Shown piece after piece: positions 11,463-19,389 of a stretch of 64,000 nucleotides of DNA. Origin of the DNA: Albimonas sp036154955 (GTDB lineage Bacteria; Pseudomonadota; Alphaproteobacteria; Rhodobacterales; Rhodobacteraceae); the NCBI GenBank assembly GCA_036154955.1, contig JAYZWL010000067.1:62001-126000 (forward strand). The letters run 5' to 3'. The first letter of the stretch is position 1. The number at the start of each line of letters is the position of its first letter. The position numbers and the translations under genes are program-made. The notes under the pieces are model-generated. The model made no database searches and was not told the DNA's origin. It saw only the letters and a list, made by a program, of their open reading frames with translations.

Positions 11463-12313
11463 CCTCGCGCGTCGACCTGCTGGCGGAGGGGACCGCGACG
11501 CTGACCGCGGCGGGGGTGGAGGGCGCGGCCCGCGACGCCCGCCTGCTCTTGCGCTGGGCCGCGGGGCTGGAGGCGGCCGCCTTCTCCGCCCGGCTCACCG
11601 ACCCGGCCCCGGCCGACGAGGCCGCCCGCTTCGCCACCGCGCTCGCCCTGCGCGCCGCCCGCCGCCCCGTCTCCCAGATCGTGGGGGGGCGGGAGTTCTG
11701 GGGCCGGCGCTTCGCCGTCTCCGCCGACGTGCTCGACCCGCGGCCCGAGACCGAAACCCTGATCGCCGCCGCGCTCGACGGAGGGCGACCGGAGGCGGTG
11801 CTCGATCTCGGCCTCGGTTCCGGCTGCATCCTGGTGACGCTGCTCGCCGAATGGCCCGCGGCGACCGGCATGGGGGTGGAGCGCAGCGCCGCCGCCCTCG
11901 CCCTCGCCCGCGCCAACGCCGCCGCGCACGGCGTCGCGGACCGCGCGCAACTGGTGGAGGGCGACTGGTTCGCGCCGGTCCGCGGCCGCTTCGACCTCGT
12001 GGTCTCCAACCCGCCCTATATCCCGGAGGCGGAGGTGGAGCGCCTCTCCCCCGAAGTGCGCGAATGGGAGCCGCTGGGCGCGCTGACCGCCGGACCGGAC
12101 GGGCTGGAGGCCTATCGCGCGCTCGCCGACGGTCTCGACCGCGCGCTCGCTCCCGGCGGACGCGCGATTTTCGAGATCGGCGCCGGCCAGGAAACCGGCG
12201 TCGCCGCCATCTTCGCCCGCGCCGGCTTCGCCCTGCACGCCGCGCATACCGACCTTGACGGCCGGCCCCGCGCGCTCGAATTCCGCCGCGAAGCGCCCGC
12301 GACCCGCGGATAA
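11459..12313 (+). CDS. prmC: release-factor glutamine methyltransferase
   Basis: SAM-dependent enzyme that methylates the Gln of the GGQ loop in RF1 and RF2. The 284 aa show an N-terminal helical domain, the SAM-binding LDLGLGSGCILVTL near residue 115, and the substrate-binding NPPY motif (VVSNPPYIPE) near 183. It overlaps prfA by four bases (ATGA). Length is typical. The reading frame continues upstream through prfA in another frame; that part is not coding. Confidence 0.95.
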   Translation: MTSRVDLLAEGTATLTAAGVEGAARDARLLLRWAAGLEAAAFSARLTDPAPADEAARFATALALRAARRPVSQIVGGREFWGRRFAVSADVLDPRPETETLIAAALDGGRPEAVLDLGLGSGCILVTLLAEWPAATGMGVERSAAALALARANAAAHGVADRAQLVEGDWFAPVRGRFDLVVSNPPYIPEAEVERLSPEVREWEPLGALTAGPDGLEAYRALADGLDRALAPGGRAIFEIGAGQETGVAAIFARAGFALHAAHTDLDGRPRALEFRREAPATRG

Positions 12314-12587
12314 CCGCGATTTGGCGTCAAATACTCCCGTATCATCGCGAAACCGGGCTTGTGCTTCGCCTCGGCTTGCGTGTAGTCTCCATTTGTTCGC
12401 CGGACACGCCCCTTGCGCGGAGGGGATTTGCGCATGCGCCGGGCGTGGCGAACAGCCAATCGCATCGTAGACGCTGATCCGGGTCCGAAGGACTTCGGGT
12501 CGCCTCGGTGGCCTGGAGCCCGTGGGCATTTGCCTGCCGGCCGGGTCGGGATCGGGTCAGACCTGATCGGGCAGAGAACCGGACGTG

Positions 12588-13274
12588 ATGAGACCTTCGC
12601 AGAAGTCGAACCGCAATCGCGGCAAGAACAACCGCCCCAAGAGCATGGGAAACGTGGTCAACCGCGTTTTCGAAAGCGCCGGACCGGAAGGCAAGGTCCG
12701 CGGGACGCCGCAGCAGATCATTGAGAAATACGAACAGCTCGCCCGGGATTCGCAGACCGCCGGCGACCGGGTGACCGCGGAGAACTTCCTGCAGCACGCG
12801 GAACACTATCTGCGCCTGCTCTCCGCCGCGCAGGCCGAACAGCAGGCCAACAGCCAGCCGCAGCAGCCGCGCGACCGGAACGATGCGCAGCAGAAGAACG
12901 ACGGCGACGACGATCAGCCCTATATCGGCGGCCAGGGCGGGCGCAACAGCGGCCAGAGCGGGTCGGCGAACGGCGCCGCCAACGGGACCGCGAACGGCCA
13001 TGGCGGCGGCGCGGGGTCCGGCTCGGCGCTGGAAACCATCGACTCGTCCGACGATTCCGACCCGCTCGTCGCCACGCCCGAAGCCGAGAGCCGTGGCGAT
13101 GCGAAGCCCGACGCCGCCGGCGACGCCTCGGCCGAGGGCGCGCCGGCCCCGCGCGCCCGCGCCCCGCGCCGCCGCCGGCCGCGCCGCGACAAGACGGCCG
13201 AAGGCGGCGACGCCCCGGCCGCGTCCGGCGACGCCCCTGCCCCGAGCGGCGGCGCCGACGCCGAAACCGTCTGA
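12588..13274 (+). CDS. DUF4167 protein, basic N-terminus and disordered tail
   Basis: A 228-aa protein with an Asn/Arg/Lys-rich start (RNRGKNNRPKS), then the conserved DUF4167 core (about residues 20-85: GTPQQIIEKYEQLARD and FLQHAEHYLRLL). The rest is low-complexity Gly/Asn/Ala with an arginine cluster near 190. The layout suggests an RNA- or ribosome-associated protein, but no function is established. The family typically follows prfA-prmC in alphaproteobacteria, and does so here after a 274-base gap that could hold its promoter. A GTG one codon earlier is an alternative start. A strong terminator follows. Confidence 0.82.
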   Translation: MRPSQKSNRNRGKNNRPKSMGNVVNRVFESAGPEGKVRGTPQQIIEKYEQLARDSQTAGDRVTAENFLQHAEHYLRLLSAAQAEQQANSQPQQPRDRNDAQQKNDGDDDQPYIGGQGGRNSGQSGSANGAANGTANGHGGGAGSGSALETIDSSDDSDPLVATPEAESRGDAKPDAAGDASAEGAPAPRARAPRRRRPRRDKTAEGGDAPAASGDAPAPSGGADAETV

Positions 13275-13308
13275 CCGGAACGCCCGCGGGCGTCCCAATC
13301 CAAGAATT

Positions 13309-13342
13309 GGAAAGGCCCCGGCGCTTCCGCCGGGGCCTTTCC
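13309..13342. terminator. strong bidirectional hairpin between DUF4167 gene and lolD
   Basis: A perfect 15-bp stem with a four-base CTTC loop lies between two convergent genes, 34 bases after the plus-strand stop and 131 bases after the lolD stop. The stem begins GGAAA and ends TTTCC, giving a short T-rich edge on both strands. Confidence 0.8.
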
Positions 13343-13473
13343 ATTCGGGGGAGCGCTCGGGCCCGCCACCGGGTTCTCTCGCTGACCGCGGCAAACGGCG
13401 CGCCCCGGGCTCGACCCGGGGCCTCGCGACGCGGATCGCTTCCGGAACAGGGCCTTCGGAGCGGACCGCGCCG

Positions 13474-14160
13474 CTACCCCTCGACCACCTGCCCCGCGTC
13501 GAGCCTCAGCACCCGGTCCATCCGCGCCGCGAGGTCGAGATTGTGGGTCGCGATCAGCGCCCCCAACCCCTCGTCCCGGGCCAGCGCCGCCAGCATCTCG
13601 TAGACCATCGACGACGCGGCCGGGTCCAGGTTGCCCGTCGGCTCATCAGCCAGAAGCAGCCGCGGCCGGTTGGCCAGCGCCCGGCAGATCGCGACCCGCT
13701 GCTGCTCGCCCCCCGACAGCTCCGCCGGGCGATGATGACCCCGCGCCGCCAGACCCACCCGGTCCAGCAGATCCGCCGCCCGCGCCTCCGCCGCCCGCGC
13801 GGACAGGCCCGCGGCCCGCATCGGCAGCGCCACGTTCTCCACCGCCGAGAATTCCTTGAGCAGGTGATGAAACTGGTAGACGAAGCCCACGTCCCGCCGC
13901 CGGATCGCCGTGCGTCGGGCGTCCGACAACGCCTCCGCCGCCTCGCCCGCGATGCGCACCGATCCCGCGTCCGGCCGGTCCAGCAGCCCCGCGAGATGCA
14001 GCAGCGTCGACTTGCCCGAGCCCGAGGGCGCCACCAGCGCCACCACCTCGCCCGGCCGCACCGCCAGCGAGGCGCCGGTCAGCACCCGCACCTCTCCGGG
14101 CTCGCCGGCCCCGTAGACCCGCTCGACCCCCACCAGCTCCAGCGCCGCGACCTCACTCAT
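13474..14160 (-). CDS. lolD: lipoprotein-releasing ABC transporter ATPase
   Basis: Powers extraction of outer-membrane lipoproteins from the inner membrane for hand-over to LolA. The 228 aa have Walker A (APSGSGKSTLLHL), Q-loop FVYQFHHLL, signature LSGGEQQRV and Walker B LLLADEPTGNLD. The start overlaps the end of the permease gene by eight bases, so the two are translated together. The adjacent LolC/E permease supports Lol over other members of the MacB/FtsE ATPase group. Confidence 0.92.
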   Translation of the reverse strand: MSEVAALELVGVERVYGAGEPGEVRVLTGASLAVRPGEVVALVAPSGSGKSTLLHLAGLLDRPDAGSVRIAGEAAEALSDARRTAIRRRDVGFVYQFHHLLKEFSAVENVALPMRAAGLSARAAEARAADLLDRVGLAARGHHRPAELSGGEQQRVAICRALANRPRLLLADEPTGNLDPAASSMVYEMLAALARDEGLGALIATHNLDLAARMDRVLRLDAGQVVEG

Positions 14161-15502
14161 AACGCAGCGCCTCCACCGGATCGAGCCGCGCCGCCCGGCG
14201 CGCCGGGAACAGCGTGATCCCGTAGCTCAGCGCCAGCGCCAGCCCGGCCGAGGCGGCCACGTCCTGCCAGCGCAGCTCCGCCGGGAACTTGGTCAGCATC
14301 CGGATCTCCGGGTTCCAGATCCCGCCTCCGGCGAGGAAGTTCACCACGTCGAAGATCGGGTCGATATAAATGACGAAGAGGATGCCCAGCCCCACCCCGA
14401 TGGCGGTGCCCAGCGTCCCGATCCCCGCCCCGCACAGGAAGAAGATGCGCAGGATCGCCCCCTGGGTCAGCCCCATGGTGCGCAGGATCCCGATATCGCG
14501 CCCCTTGTTCTTCACCAGCATCACCAGGCCGGAGATGATGTTGAGCGCGGCGATCACCACCACCAGACTGAGGATCATGAACATCACCGCCCGCTCCACA
14601 TCCAGCGCAGACAGGAACGCGCCGTTGGCGTCCTTCCAGGTCCACAGCACCCGGTTCGGCCCCGCCGCCGCGATCAGCGCCCGGTCCGCATCCGTCGGGC
14701 GGGCGCGGGAGCCGAGCAGGTCGGGATGCGCCATCAGCGCCTCCACCTGATCGGCGGCGTCGCCCTTGTTGAAGAAGTCCTGCGCCGCCTCGAAGGTCAT
14801 GTAGACGCGGGAGCGGTCGACGTCCGCCCGCCCGACCTTGAACACGTAGACCAGATCGAAGGTCTTGACCTTGGGCGCCATGCCGAAGGGGGTGGCCTGT
14901 CCGCCGGGCAGGATCATGGTGATCTTGTCGCCGACATAGGCGTTCAGCTCGCGCGCGATCCCCTCGCCCAGCGCGATGCCGCGGGGAAGGTCGGCGAGCG
15001 AGCCCTCCGACTCCTCGGGATGCGCCACATAGGGCAGATCCTCCAGGTTCTCGACCCGCATCCCCCGCACCACCGCGCCGGAATTGGCCGACCCGCGGGA
15101 GACGAGCACCTGCGCCTCGATCATCGGGGCGGCGCGGATCACCCCCGGCACGGCGGCGATGCGCTTGGCGAGCGCGTCGTAGTCGGCGATCTCCGCCACC
15201 CGGCGCCCGTCGGCCTGAACCACGGGGATCGGGTAGATGCGGGCATGGCCCTCCGCGCCCAGGATGCGGTCGGTGAACTCGGCCCGGAAGCCGACCATCA
15301 CCGCCATCACCACGATCAGCGTGCCGACGGCGAGCGCGATGCCCACCAGCGCGTACCACACGATGACCGAGATCCCGCCCTCGCGCCGCTTGGCGCGCAT
15401 GTAGCGCCAGGCGATCAGCCATTCATGAGGCGCGAAGGGGACCGAGCCGCCCCGTCCTCTCCCGTACCGGTCCCGCTCCGTGCCGTTCGCGGCGCCGCTC
15501 AT
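14153..15502 (-). CDS. lolC: lipoprotein-releasing permease (LolC/LolE family)
   Basis: Inner-membrane subunit of the Lol exporter. The 449-aa protein has an N-terminal cytoplasmic stretch, helix 1 (about 45-75), a large periplasmic domain, and three C-terminal helices ending near the stop, the standard LolCE/MacB layout. Only one permease gene is present next to lolD, as in many alphaproteobacteria where a single LolF-like subunit is thought to form a homodimer; this could equally be called lolE or lolF. It lies 150 bases downstream of proS on the same strand, a conserved neighbourhood in the group. Confidence 0.9.
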   Translation of the reverse strand: MSGAANGTERDRYGRGRGGSVPFAPHEWLIAWRYMRAKRREGGISVIVWYALVGIALAVGTLIVVMAVMVGFRAEFTDRILGAEGHARIYPIPVVQADGRRVAEIADYDALAKRIAAVPGVIRAAPMIEAQVLVSRGSANSGAVVRGMRVENLEDLPYVAHPEESEGSLADLPRGIALGEGIARELNAYVGDKITMILPGGQATPFGMAPKVKTFDLVYVFKVGRADVDRSRVYMTFEAAQDFFNKGDAADQVEALMAHPDLLGSRARPTDADRALIAAAGPNRVLWTWKDANGAFLSALDVERAVMFMILSLVVVIAALNIISGLVMLVKNKGRDIGILRTMGLTQGAILRIFFLCGAGIGTLGTAIGVGLGILFVIYIDPIFDVVNFLAGGGIWNPEIRMLTKFPAELRWQDVAASAGLALALSYGITLFPARRAARLDPVEALRYE

Positions 15503-15652
15503 GGCTCGTCCTTCCCTGTGGGAGATGCGTGGCCCCCGCCCTGACCGCGCAAGGCGGCGAAATCCGGGCGCCCGCCGGGCGAAGCCCGGGCCGCCGGGCG
15601 CGCGGGAGCTCGACGCCCTCCGCGCCCCGCCCCCGGTCCGGGGGCGCGCCGG

Positions 15653-16990
15653 TCAGAGCCCGGCGAAGATCCCGGCGAGCTTCTGGCACGCGGCCTCCGC
15701 CGACAGCTCCTCGCTCTCGCCGGTGGCGCGGCAGGTCAGCTCGACCACGCCGTTCTTCAGGCCCCGCGGCCCGACGGTGATGCGCCAGGGCAGGCCGATC
15801 AGCTCCATGGTGGCGAATTTCTGCCCCGCCCGCTCGTCCCGGTCGTCCAGCAGCGGATCGACGCCCGCCGCGGTTAGGGCGGCGTAGATGGTTTCGCAGG
15901 CCGCGTCGGTCGCGTCGTCGCCGACCTTCAGGTTCACGATGCCCACGCCGAACGGCGCCACGCCTTCCGGCCACTTGATGCCGTTCTCGTCGTGATGCGC
16001 CTCGATCAGCGCGCCGACGAGGCGCGAGACCCCGATGCCGTGGCTGCCCATATGCACCGGCGCGCGCGCCCCGGTCTCGTCGGCGACCATCGCGCCCATC
16101 GGCTCGGAATATTTGGTCCCGAAATAGAAGATCTGCCCGACCTCGATGCCCCGCCCGACCTTGCGCCGATCCTCGGGGATCGCATCGAACAGCGCCGGGT
16201 CATGCGTTTCGTCGGTGCGCGCGTAGGGCGTGGTCCACTCGGCCTTGATCGCCTCGAGCTGGGCGCGGTCGTCATAGTTCACCGCCCGGTCGCCCAGCGT
16301 CAGGTCGGTGACGGCGCTGTCGTAGAACACCTCGGACTCGCCAGTGTCGGCCAGCACGAGGAATTCATGGGTGTCGTCGCCGCCGATCGGGCCGCTGTCG
16401 GCCCGCATCGGGATCGCCTTCAGCCCCATCCGCTCATAGGTCCGCAGGTAGCTGACCATGTGGCGGTTGTAGGCGTGCAGCGCATCCTCCTTGGTCAGGT
16501 CGAAGTTGTAGCCGTCCTTCATCAGGAACTCGCGCCCGCGCATCACGCCGAACCGGGGCCGCACCTCGTCCCGGAACTTCCACTGGATGTGGTAGAGCGT
16601 CATCGGCAGCTGCTTGTAGGACGACACGCCCGAGCGGAAGATGTCGGTGATCATCTCCTCGTTGGTCGGGCCGTAGAGCATGTCGCGGTCGTGCCGGTCG
16701 CGGATGCGCAGCAGCTCCTTGCCATAGGCGTCGTAGCGCCCGCTCTCCCGCCACAGCTCCGCGGGCTGGAGCGTGGGCATCAGCACCGGGATGTGCCCGG
16801 CGCGCTGCTGCTCCTCATGGACGATGCGCTGCAGCTTCTCCAGCACCTTGAAGCCCAGCGGCAGCCAGGAATAGATCCCCGCCGCCTGCTGCCGGATCAT
16901 GCCCGCGCGCAGCATCAGCCGATGCGAGGCGATCTGGGCGTCCGAGGGGGTCTCCTTGAGGACAGGCAGGAAATAGCGGCTCAGGCGCAT
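15653..16990 (-). CDS. proS: prolyl-tRNA synthetase, short form
   Basis: Charges tRNA-Pro. At 445 aa this is the short alphaproteobacterial/mitochondrial-type enzyme: class II motifs are present (TNEEMITDIFR, FRDEVRPRFGVMRGREF, GSHGIGVSRLVGAL) and the roughly 180-residue INS editing domain found in E. coli ProRS is absent, so mischarged Ala-tRNA-Pro must be cleared otherwise. The frame is open 107 codons upstream, but MRLSRYFLPV is the family start. No strong ribosome site is seen. A GC-rich inverted repeat follows the stop. Confidence 0.95.
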   Translation of the reverse strand: MRLSRYFLPVLKETPSDAQIASHRLMLRAGMIRQQAAGIYSWLPLGFKVLEKLQRIVHEEQQRAGHIPVLMPTLQPAELWRESGRYDAYGKELLRIRDRHDRDMLYGPTNEEMITDIFRSGVSSYKQLPMTLYHIQWKFRDEVRPRFGVMRGREFLMKDGYNFDLTKEDALHAYNRHMVSYLRTYERMGLKAIPMRADSGPIGGDDTHEFLVLADTGESEVFYDSAVTDLTLGDRAVNYDDRAQLEAIKAEWTTPYARTDETHDPALFDAIPEDRRKVGRGIEVGQIFYFGTKYSEPMGAMVADETGARAPVHMGSHGIGVSRLVGALIEAHHDENGIKWPEGVAPFGVGIVNLKVGDDATDAACETIYAALTAAGVDPLLDDRDERAGQKFATMELIGLPWRITVGPRGLKNGVVELTCRATGESEELSAEAACQKLAGIFAGL

Positions 16991-17335
16991 GGACGGGTCT
17001 CGCTTCAGGGGGGCGGCGCCGGCGCGGCGCGCGCCCGGAACGGGCCGTTGGATGGTTAGGTCATGGCGGCGCGGGGCGCAACGCCCCGACCGCGCGACCG
17101 ACCTGCGACGCGGGGCCCGGCCCGCCTGATCAGGGCCAGGCGATCGGGCTTGGCGATCGGACCGGTCGCCGCGCATCGAATCGAATGGCCGCGGCCGCGC
17201 CGCCGAAGCGCCGGGCGACGCTGCGATTTTCGCCGCAACCGCGAAAGGGGCGCCCCGGGACGAACCGTTTCCTTCGCAAACGCAGCGGACGTTATGCGAA
17301 CATTCTTTCATCTGCCGGCGGGAATCGCAATTTTC
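16991..17335. other. upstream region of proS, no gene seen
   Basis: 345 bases between proS and the small-RNA candidate. Open frames here run through in several directions without ribosome sites or recognisable products. The part from about 17270 onward is clearly lower in GC than the surrounding genes, which fits promoter DNA for proS on the minus strand. Confidence 0.4.
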
Positions 17336-17363
17336 TTGCGCTCCGGAAACAGATCGTTAAAGT
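17336..17363 (+). promoter_or_regulatory. possible sigma70-type promoter for the small-RNA candidate
   Basis: TTGCGC at 17336-17341 and TAAAGT at 17358-17363 are 16 bases apart. Both boxes match the consensus only partly, but they sit in a low-GC patch directly ahead of a strong intrinsic terminator. Confidence 0.3.
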
Positions 17364-17369
17364 GTCCTT

Positions 17370-17478
17370 CGAAAGACAACAGGCGCAAGTCTGGGGAGGA
17401 GAAATGGGGCCGCGCGGCGACGCGCGATGCACCCGAAACAAAGTCTCGGGTCCGCCTTGGCGGACCCGTTTCATTTTG
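17370..17478 (+). ncRNA. candidate small RNA or leader-peptide transcript
   Basis: A predicted transcript of about 110 bases between a possible promoter and an intrinsic terminator, in a 625-base gap between ppx and proS, on the strand opposite both. It contains GGGGAGGAG followed five bases on by ATGGGG, so it might instead encode a short peptide; that frame runs through the terminator stem to 17556, making translation less likely. No known RNA family was recognised. Start of the transcript is inferred, end is well marked. Confidence 0.35.
17448..17478 (+). terminator. intrinsic terminator in ppx-proS gap
   Basis: A perfect 9-bp stem (GGGTCCGCC and GGCGGACCC, two-base TT loop at 17457-17458) is followed by GTTTCATTTTG. 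An outer GAAAC/GTTTC pair extends it. The orientation is plus, yet no annotated plus-strand gene precedes it. Confidence 0.7.
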
Positions 17479-17615
17479 CGCGCCCGTCATCCGCCGCCCC
17501 GCCCCGCCGGGCGCGACGGCTATTCAATTACGTGCGCGTCAATGCCGATTGGATAGTTGACGACCAAGCCAACTGTTCAAGCCGGGCTCACATGAATTAA
17601 GCGATCTTCGACCGG
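17479..17615. other. gap after the ppx stop, weak inverted repeat
   Basis: No gene seen. AGTTG (17554-17558) and CAACT (17570-17574) form a short inverted repeat with an 11-base spacer in a low-GC patch (17520-17610). A regulatory role is only possible. Confidence 0.3.
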
Positions 17616-19175
17616 TCACGCCGTGGTCAGCACCGGCGCCAGCCCCAACGCCTCCGCCACCGAGGCGAGCCGCTTGAGCACCACCTCCCCCGCCAGCGCC
17701 GTCGCCTCCGGCCCGAGCTTGAGGGTCAGCGCCTCCTGCCCCACCTCCAGCGCGCAGCCGGGCAGCACCCCGGGGGCGGAGCCGCAGACCATCGCCCCCA
17801 GCCGGATCGCCCGGCCCAGAAGCTTGGCGTCCGCCACCTCCTGCTCGCCCAGCAGCGACAGCGCCGGCGAGGGCGAGCGCCCGGCCCCGGATTTGTAGCG
17901 ATAGCGCAGCGCCGCCCCGATCCAGGCGCGTTCCGCGTGGCCGACGCCCGACAGGTTGGCGCGGAACACGGCCTCGAACACGCCCTGGTCGCGATAGTCG
18001 GGATGGGCGTTCCAGCTCACGTCGTTCAAAAGGCACGCCGCCTCGATCAGCCGGCGCCGGCTCAACGTCGCCTGCGGAAACAGCGGCCAGACCCAGGCCG
18101 CCAGCTCCGCCCCGAAGCCGGGGAAGCGGGCGAGCCGGCGCTCGGTCTCCCGCGCGGCCGACAACAACGGATCCTGCTGGCGCAGCGCCTCGGGGAAATA
18201 GTCGTAGAGCACGCCCTCGCGCAGCCCGAAGGCCGACACCGCGACCCGGGACGGCTGCGCCGCCCGGATCAGCCCGGCCAGCACCCGCGCGCCCGTCGGC
18301 GTCACCGCCAGCCGGTCCTTGGAACTGGGCGCCTCGCGCGCGAGGTCCTCCGGGCTCGTCCCGGCCACCTCGTCGGCCAACGCCAGCATGGTCTCGGCCG
18401 GAAGCTCGAATTCGTGCAGCACCTGCATCGGGTAGTTGGTGCGCACCATGTGCAGCTTGGCCAGCGCCCGCCACGAGCCGCCCACCAGGTAGAGCCGCCC
18501 GCCGGGCGACCCGATCACGCCCTTGGCCAGCCCCAGCGACGCCGCGATCAACTGGTCCTGCGCCTCCGCGCCGCCCTCCACGCCCATCAGGCGCAGGGGG
18601 CCGAGCGGCAGGGTCATGCCCCGCCCGACCTCGCCCAGCCCCACCCGGCACAGCTCCAGCGAGGCGCCGCCCAGATCGGCGACCAGCCCGTCCGCATCGG
18701 GCCAGCCCATCAGCACGCCCTGCGCCGCCAGCCGCGCCTCGTCCTCGCCCGAGGCGATGCGCAGCACGATGCCGGTGGCGGCCTCCACCTCGGCCACGAA
18801 ATCCGCGCCGTCCTCCGCCTCGCGCACCGCGGCGGTGGCGACGCCGTCCAGCGCCTCCACCTGCATCCGCTCCGCCAGCGCCGCGAAGCGGCGGAGCGCG
18901 GCCAGCGCCCGCACCCGTCCGCCGGCGGACAGGCGCCCCGTCTCCCCCAGTTCGGACCCGAGGCCGCAGAGCACCTTCTCATTGAAGAAATAAGCCGGGG
19001 AGCGGGACATCGCCTCGAACACCACCAGCCGAACGGAGTTCGATCCCACATCGACCACCGCCACCCGGGTCGGGGCGCGGTCCGGCTCCCGATCCCGCAG
19101 ACGGGCGACGGAGGCGAAGGACGAGGCGGCGGCGCGGCGCGCGCCGGTCCTGCCCTTGCGTGACGGCTCGTTCAT
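17616..19175 (-). CDS. ppx: exopolyphosphatase (Ppx/GppA family)
   Basis: Removes terminal phosphates from polyphosphate, or pppGpp phosphate in the GppA branch. The 519-aa protein has the ASKHA-fold start VAVVDVGSNSVRLVVFE (about residues 38-54), a second phosphate loop ADLGGASLEL near 165, and a C-terminal HD-like helical region, so it is the two-part full-length form. A 35-residue basic extension precedes the domain. AAAGGAAG supports the start at 19175. It follows ppk1 by 214 bases on the same strand, which favours the polyphosphate role over pppGpp. Confidence 0.9.
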   Translation of the reverse strand: MNEPSRKGRTGARRAAASSFASVARLRDREPDRAPTRVAVVDVGSNSVRLVVFEAMSRSPAYFFNEKVLCGLGSELGETGRLSAGGRVRALAALRRFAALAERMQVEALDGVATAAVREAEDGADFVAEVEAATGIVLRIASGEDEARLAAQGVLMGWPDADGLVADLGGASLELCRVGLGEVGRGMTLPLGPLRLMGVEGGAEAQDQLIAASLGLAKGVIGSPGGRLYLVGGSWRALAKLHMVRTNYPMQVLHEFELPAETMLALADEVAGTSPEDLAREAPSSKDRLAVTPTGARVLAGLIRAAQPSRVAVSAFGLREGVLYDYFPEALRQQDPLLSAARETERRLARFPGFGAELAAWVWPLFPQATLSRRRLIEAACLLNDVSWNAHPDYRDQGVFEAVFRANLSGVGHAERAWIGAALRYRYKSGAGRSPSPALSLLGEQEVADAKLLGRAIRLGAMVCGSAPGVLPGCALEVGQEALTLKLGPEATALAGEVVLKRLASVAEALGLAPVLTTA

Positions 19176-19389
19176 TGCAGAACGCTTCCTTTCGGTCCGG
19201 CTCCGGCCCCAATCCGCTCGCACGCGCGGGCGGAGGGGTCAAGGGCGATGCGCCCGCCCGGGCGGCGCGCCGGGATGGGATCGGCGGTTGGGAGAGGGGG
19301 CGTCGCCGCCGGCCGGGTCCGTGGAAGGAACCCGGTCGGCGCGACATGCGCGGGCATGACGAGGACGATCCGCGCCGGGCGCCTGCGCG

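Noticed and set aside
17292..17474. 60-codon minus-strand frame with cysteines opposite the small-RNA candidate
   Set aside because: No ribosome site, and it traverses the terminator stem.
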